IMG/VR virus record: IMGVR_UViG_3300042505_001297
Span: 1 to 25,232 of that record
Direction: 5' to 3' (one strand)
DNA length: 25,232 nt
DNA from: a virus
In this document: piece after piece, positions 22,407 to 25,232 of the stretch
Layout: every line of letters starts with the position of its first letter
Position numbering within the stretch: the first letter of the stretch is position 1
Position numbers and translations under genes: made by a program
Notes under the pieces: generated by a model
Databases searched by the model: none
Told to the model about the DNA's origin: nothing
Seen by the model: only the letters and a program-made list of their open reading frames with translations

Positions 22407-22664
22407 TCAACCCTCAACGCGAGGGCGGCCGCGGCTCGGGTCGCGCTGGAAAGCCTTGGCGGAATCGGCATCGACAATGTAGTTTCTGCCAATCTTCAGA
22501 CCGGCAACCTTGCCGGACGCAACAAGCTTTCGCAGCCATGTTTCGTCGACGTCTGCCAGGCGCGCCGCCTCCGGCAACGGAATCATCTTCGAGATGTCGA
22601 CGGAAGGGGCGGCGGCCGCCGCTGGTTTCCGTGCTCGAGCTTTTGGGGTGGTGCGTTTTGGCAT
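22407..22664 (-). CDS. small helix-turn-helix DNA-binding protein (excisionase/MerR-like)
   Basis: The protein has 85 residues from the ATG at 22664 (complement), with GGAGG five bases upstream. After a disordered basic Ala-rich lead (1-25), residues 28-70 form a winged-HTH of the excisionase/HTH_17 type: 'IPLPEAARLADVDETWLRKL', then 'VASGKVAGLKIGRNYIV' and 'DADSAKAFQR'. The 'xPEAAxLxxVxxxWLRKLVxxGxVxGxKIGRxY' logic is standard for DNA-binding proteins that read a target with a helix and wing. Its promoter carries the shared palindrome, so it could be autoregulated. It may be the regulator of the operator set or an excisionase; the sequence does not decide between them. Confidence 0.8.
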   Translation of the reverse strand: MPKRTTPKARARKPAAAAAPSVDISKMIPLPEAARLADVDETWLRKLVASGKVAGLKIGRNYIVDADSAKAFQRDPSRGRPRVEG

Positions 22665-22681
22665 GATGCCCTCCGGCGAGG

Positions 22682-22709
22682 ATTATCCCGACATCGGCTT
22701 CCGAGTCAA
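22682..22709 (-). promoter_or_regulatory. promoter with palindromic operator, copy C
   Basis: On the minus strand: -35 TTGACT (complement of 22704-22709), 16 bases, -10 GATAAT (22682-22687). This is the best sigma-70-like promoter in the window. The spacer contains GCCGATGTCGGG (22687-22698), a variant of the shared palindrome. The predicted transcript starts only about 10 bases before the HTH gene, right at its GGAGG, giving a very short leader. Confidence 0.72.
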
Positions 22710-22726
22710 CAGGACTCCGCGTTTTC

Positions 22727-22838
22727 CGGTTGGTTGTCTGCGGTTGGTTGTCTGCGGTTGGTTGTCTGCGGTTGGTTGTCTGCGGTTGGTTGTCTGCGGT
22801 TGGTTGTCTGCGGTTGGTTGTCTGCGGTTGGTTGTCCC
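22727..22838. repeat. 14-bp tandem repeat, eight copies
   Basis: The unit CGGTTGGTTGTCTG is repeated head to tail without change for seven copies, and an eighth ends CCC instead of CTG. The 14-bp period is not a multiple of three, so no coding function is expected. It lies directly upstream of the HTH gene promoter. Related GGTTGGTT words occur in the leader of the prim-pol gene at 21050-21070. Confidence 0.95.
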
Positions 22839-22977
22839 GATTCCCAGGCGAAATCCGTCCAGACGATCATCGTCGCCACGACATTCGTTCAAACGATACT
22901 TGTTTCCACAAGTGTTGGTAATTTAGGAAAGATTATTGCATTTTCGCCTGTTTTTACGGTGTTTTTGCGGTTTTTGC
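22839..22977. other. AT-rich segment between two repeat blocks
   Basis: About 140 bases are clearly poorer in GC than everything nearby, with T-rich tracts near the right end (CCTGTTTTTACGG) and small inverted repeats (CGTTCAAACG; ACTTG-TTTCCA-CAAGT around 22898-22913). There is no credible gene. An AT-rich core beside direct repeats is a common layout for replication origins, but no known initiator gene sits next to it. The end of the segment resembles the sequence before the second repeat array near 25010. Confidence 0.45.
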
Positions 22978-23565
22978 TCGGCGGTGCGGTGTGCGGTCTG
23001 TGGTCTGTGGTCTGTGGTCTGCGGTCTGCGGTGCGCTCGAGCACCGCGGCGGCCGCGGTGTGGCGCTCGAGCGGTGCGGTGCGGTCTGTGGCGCTCGAGC
23101 GGTGCTCGGCGGTGCGGTGCGGTGCGGTGCGGTGCGGTGCGGTCTGTGCCAGGTGTGGCGCTCGAGCGGTGCTCGGCGGTGCGGTGCGGTGCGGTGCGGT
23201 GCGGTGCGGTGCGGTGCGGTCTGTGCCAGGTGTGGCGCTCGAGCGGTGCTCGGCGGTGCGGTGCGGTGCGGTCTGTGGTGCGCTCGAGCACCGCGGCGGC
23301 CGCGGTACGGCGCTCGAGCGGTGCGGTGTGCGGTCTGTGCCAGGTGTGGCGCTCGCGCGGTGCTCGGCGGTGCGGTCTGTGCGGTGCGGTCTGTGCGGTG
23401 CGGTGCGGTGCGGTGCGGTGCGGTCTGTGCCAGGTGTGGCGCTCGAGCGGTGCTCGGCGGTGCGGTCTGTGCGGTGCGGTCTGTGCGGTGCGGTGCGGTG
23501 CGGTGCGGTGCGGTCTGTGCCAGGTGTGGCGCTCGAGCGGTGCTCGGCGGTGCGGTGTGCGCAAC
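22978..23565. repeat. composite GC-rich repeat region with palindromes
   Basis: Nearly every base belongs to overlapping repeats of GCGGT. Higher units can be seen. CTGTGCCAGGTGTGGCGCTC begins at 23144, 23221, 23335, 23425 and 23515. The last three starts are 90 bp apart and, compared by eye, the 23335 and 23425 units differ by one base. ACCGCGGCGGCCGCGGT, an 8-bp inverted repeat around one G, occurs at 23043 and 23290 and again at 25094. The palindrome GCTCGAGC occurs many times. Open frames exist on both strands only because stops are absent. The block lies between a terminator and a promoter, so it is non-coding. Confidence 0.9.
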
Positions 23566-23603
23566 AAAAAACCGCACCGGGGGGGATTACCCCGCGGTGC
23601 GGT
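23566..23603 (-). terminator. intrinsic terminator of the 68-aa/GP88-like operon
   Basis: On the minus strand ACCGCACCG (complement of 23595-23603) pairs with CGGTGCGGT (complement of 23571-23579), with extra C/G pairing inside, and is followed at once by TTTTTT (complement of 23566-23571). It begins about 15 bases after the stop of the 68-aa gene. Stem strength and T-run make this the clearest terminator in the window, and it shields the repeat region from transcription. Confidence 0.78.
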
Positions 23604-23617
23604 CTATCGGGGTTTCC

Positions 23618-23824
23618 CTACTGTGCCGATGTCGGTTTTTTCAAACCGCGACGATCCATTTCCAGCCTGTAGGCCTGCAAGAGCATAGCACCGCCGAAAC
23701 TTGCACAGCTGTAGGACAAGCGCCGTTCCTCGGCCACTAATTCGAGATCGGAAAGGCGGTTTCCCGGATTGTTCTCCGGCCGAATGTTCCGGACGATATC
23801 GGCCGCGGTGATTACATTTTCCAT
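23618..23824 (-). CDS. small hypothetical protein
   Basis: The protein has 68 residues from the ATG at 23824 (complement), with AGAGGAAAA as ribosome site. It begins 'MENVITAADIVRNIRPENNP', followed by 'RLSDLELVAEERRLSYSCAS' and 'GGAMLLQAYRLEMDRRGLKK'. Three helices are likely, with no known motif. It lies 67 bases behind the GP88-like gene, separated by a 12-bp tandem repeat, and is followed by a strong terminator, so it ends that transcription unit. The palindrome-like GCCGATGTCGGT at 23625-23636 falls within its last codons. Confidence 0.6.
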   Translation of the reverse strand: MENVITAADIVRNIRPENNPGNRLSDLELVAEERRLSYSCASFGGAMLLQAYRLEMDRRGLKKPTSAQ

Positions 23825-23834
23825 GGTTTTTCCT

Positions 23835-23891
23835 CTGTGGTGCGGTCTGTGGTGCGGTCTGTGGTGCGGTCTGTGGTGCGGTCTGTGGTGC
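23835..23891. repeat. 12-bp tandem repeat, four full copies and a partial
   Basis: CTGTGGTGCGGT is repeated four times head to tail, followed by nine bases of a fifth copy. It fills the gap between the GP88-like stop and the ribosome site of the 68-aa gene. The words GCGGT and CTGTG are the same as in the large repeat blocks. It would be transcribed as part of the operon and may set spacing or RNA structure. Confidence 0.9.
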
Positions 23892-23903
23892 TCAATTGAG
23901 CAC
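23888..23903. repeat. perfect 16-bp palindrome over a stop codon
   Basis: GTGCTCAATTGAGCAC reads identically on both strands and contains the stop codon of the GP88-like gene. The half CAATTGAGCACCGCGG recurs inside the same gene at about 24834-24849. It may be a protein-binding site or a small transcript hairpin; the sequence does not tell which. Confidence 0.7.
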
Positions 23904-24896
23904 GGGAAAAATCTCTTCCGTTTCTGGACGATCCGATACCCAAGCTAGATCGATAACGGCGGTACCATCCTGTCGCAATTCGTCGACAAACCATGTTTGC
24001 CCAGCGGGGAACGGCTTTGCAAACCCGAGCTCAATAGCGGTCTGTTTAGCCTTTCGACCGCCTTTCAATCGCAGCCCCACGCACACCCCTTTCCCGTCGA
24101 ATTCCGGAGTCCGGACGTCGGAAATGTCTCCGTCGACAACTGGCATTGCAAACCACTCCCCGGTCGTGTGATTGAAAAACTCGACCGTTTTTGGGAGAAG
24201 TCCGTATCGGTGCCGCGGCCCGAAATAGTAGCTATCGAAAACGACGATCATATTCACGCCAAGATCGTACATTTCCCGAGCGGTGCGGTAGTCTGTGCTT
24301 TCCTTGACGGAAAAAGATAGATGGTAGTTTGCGGGGTATTCTCCACGGGCGTATCGACGGCACCGCTCGGCGCATGCGGTGTAATCGTAGAATGTCACGT
24401 CGGGGTGCATGCGCATGATTTCCGCGGGGTGTGCGATATCAGAGGCGGTATTGAGGCGGCAGAATGCCCGAGCGCCTTTTTTGGCCGCCCGCCTTGCAAG
24501 CGCCACAAGCGCCGAATTCAGCCGCTGGTAGAAACGTTGCGGCCAGTATGCCCACAAACGAGTACGTTTGGTTGCGGCCGCGCGCACCGTTGCGGTAACC
24601 GTACGGCCCGCAAACCACAGCACACACGCCAGAATGCAAGCCCGTGTGGCATGCGGGCAGACATTCACCACGCCACTACGCTTTGACGGCGCGAGACTGA
24701 TACCAGCATTGATGATAGAAGCGCCGTTAGGGGTTTTCCGGATTTTTGTGTTGTCGCTCAGAATGTTGCGCACCGCCTTATCGGCCGCGGCCGCCTTATC
24801 GCTCGGCGGGGAAAGCTTGAAGCGGGGGTTTCTCCAATTGAGCACCGCGGCCGCGGCGGTTTTAACGGCTCGAGCGATTTTGTTGACGATCGTCAT
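23892..24896 (-). CDS. GP88-like phage protein with Cys motif
   Basis: The protein has 334 residues from the ATG at 24896 (complement), preceded by AAGGG. An upstream GTG at 24938 lies almost on the predicted start of transcription and is less likely. An Ala-rich N-terminus (1-40) is followed by 'NILSDNTKIRKTPNGASIIN', then 'GISLAPSKRSGVVNVCPHAT' with 'CILACV' (C-P-x-A-T-x3-C-x3-C), and further on 'NYHLSFSVKES', 'MIVVFDSYYFG' and 'GVCVGLRLKGG'. The 'NxK..K......S..LAP...SG..NVCP.A...C...C' series is that of phage gene-product-88-like proteins (also DUF7227), whose function is not known to me. Codon use is less GC-biased than in the late genes. The opening codons contain the GCACCGCGG words of the repeat blocks. 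Confidence 0.72.
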   Translation of the reverse strand: MTIVNKIARAVKTAAAAVLNWRNPRFKLSPPSDKAAAADKAVRNILSDNTKIRKTPNGASIINAGISLAPSKRSGVVNVCPHATRACILACVLWFAGRTVTATVRAAATKRTRLWAYWPQRFYQRLNSALVALARRAAKKGARAFCRLNTASDIAHPAEIMRMHPDVTFYDYTACAERCRRYARGEYPANYHLSFSVKESTDYRTAREMYDLGVNMIVVFDSYYFGPRHRYGLLPKTVEFFNHTTGEWFAMPVVDGDISDVRTPEFDGKGVCVGLRLKGGRKAKQTAIELGFAKPFPAGQTWFVDELRQDGTAVIDLAWVSDRPETEEIFPVLN

Positions 24897-24947
24897 TTCA
24901 CTACCCTTGGGTGTTTGTGCGTCGCGGGGAATCCGCACCGCCTCAAT

Positions 24948-25001
24948 ACGATAACCCCGATATCGGGATAATGCAAGCGGGGAGAACAGGAAAAGTTTTT
25001 T
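24948..25001 (-). promoter_or_regulatory. promoter with palindromic operator, copy D
   Basis: On the minus strand: -35 TTGCAT (complement of 24971-24976), 17 bases, -10 TATCGT (24948-24953). The spacer contains the perfect palindrome CCCGATATCGGG (24956-24967). An A/T tract (AAAAAACTTTT, complement of 24991-25001) and C-rich stretch upstream match copy A closely, which suggests the two promoters share origin. It would drive the GP88-like gene with a leader of about 45 bases. Confidence 0.7.
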
Positions 25002-25024
25002 GGCCTGTTTTTGCGGGGAAATTT

Positions 25025-25106
25025 GCGGTGTGCGGTGTGCGGTGCGCTCGAGCGGTATTCGGCGGTGCGGTGTGCGGTCTGTGGCGCTCGAGCACCGCGG
25101 CGGCCG
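25025..25106. repeat. degenerate GCGGT-type repeats before the right-hand array
   Basis: GCGGTGTGCGGTGTGCGGTG words, GCTCGAGC palindromes and a third copy of the 17-base inverted repeat ACCGCGGCGGCCGCGGT (25094-25110) are found here. They are the same building blocks as in 22978-23565, in new order. The block lies upstream of the GP88-like gene promoter. Confidence 0.85.
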
Positions 25107-25232
25107 CGGTGCGGTGTGCTCGGCGGTGCGGTGTGCTCGGCGGTGCGGTGTGCTCGGCGGTGCGGTGTGCTCGGCGGTGCGGTGTGCTCGGCGGTGCGGT
25201 GTGCTCGGCGGTGCGGTGTGCTCGGCGGTGCG
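25107..25232. repeat. 17-bp tandem repeat running off the window
   Basis: CGGTGCGGTGTGCTCGG is repeated head to tail seven times without change, and an eighth copy is cut by the window end. The true size of the array is therefore unknown. No gene is visible within it. Confidence 0.95.

Noticed and set aside
22727-22838. CRISPR array
   Set aside because: The 14-bp units are directly adjacent with no spacers, and no cas-like gene is present; the same holds for the 12- and 17-bp arrays.
22683-22892. 69-codon minus-strand frame covering the 14-bp repeats
   Set aside because: It starts with TTG, has no good ribosome site, overlaps the HTH gene promoter and translates the tandem repeat.
23625-23636. 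Fifth operator copy (GCCGATGTCGGT)
   Set aside because: It has mismatches in both outer positions, lies in the last codons of the 68-aa gene and has no -35/-10 pair around it.
22923-23740. Long open frames on both strands through the GC-rich repeats (200-250 codons)
   Set aside because: They consist only of translated GCGGT repeats (for example CGAVRCGAV-type strings), exist in several frames at once and lie between a terminator and a promoter.
24982-25017. Plus-strand terminator (AACAGG ... CCTGTTTTT)
   Set aside because: The stem is only six pairs, no plus-strand gene precedes it, and its A/T tract is better explained as the upstream part of promoter copy D.

Overview
The window looks like part of a tailed-phage genome or prophage of siphovirus type from a GC-rich bacterium. 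The evidence is a long run of overlapping plus-strand genes encoding recognisable tail functions (tail completion, HK97 gp10-like, tube-like proteins, a frameshifted tail chaperone, a TP901-type tape measure protein), which then meets a convergent minus-strand block of small regulatory and replication genes. Several family flavours (collagen-like fibre, the T domain of the chaperone, the Cys-rich small protein with 'YKPDG') remind me of planctomycete phages and prophages. That host guess is inference, since no host gene, tRNA, integrase or att site is visible. Head, portal and terminase genes must lie outside the window.

Layout. 1-2509: end of a collagen-like fibre gene, two small structural proteins and a LamG-type receptor-binding candidate, all with overlapping or touching ends. 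2510-6140: a promoter-like motif followed by four carbohydrate-active genes (beta-propeller, HtrL/YibB-like, two GT-A glycosyltransferases). 6149-9042: tail completion proteins, a structured intergenic leader, two paralogous tube-like proteins, and the G/GT chaperone pair. 9046-14610: tape measure and three tail-tip/baseplate candidates. 14620-16673: a second copy of the promoter-like motif, a metallophosphoesterase, a DUF5664-type nucleotide hydrolase candidate and a small gene. 16677-20438: a beta-rich structural candidate, then a probable lysis/envelope block of small membrane proteins built around a papain-like cysteine peptidase.

20435-25232, minus strand: a small ORF, a stand-alone prim-pol domain, three hypothetical proteins, a small HTH DNA-binding protein, a 68-aa protein and a GP88-like Cys-motif protein. 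Four promoters in this block carry the same palindrome, CCCGAyrTCGGG. In three of them it sits in the -35/-10 spacer, so it is probably the operator of an early or lysogeny regulator. About 850 bp between a strong minus-strand terminator (23566-23603) and the HTH gene promoter (22682-22709) contain no credible gene. That stretch holds a 14-bp tandem repeat, an AT-rich segment and a dense array of GCGGT-based repeats and palindromes. A second array of the same family runs off the right edge.

The regulatory and repeat architecture of the minus-strand block is the most unusual part of the window. The chaperone frameshift with its T9 run, the glycosylation cassette inside the tail operon, and the papain-like peptidase in a lysis region that shows no standard endolysin come next.
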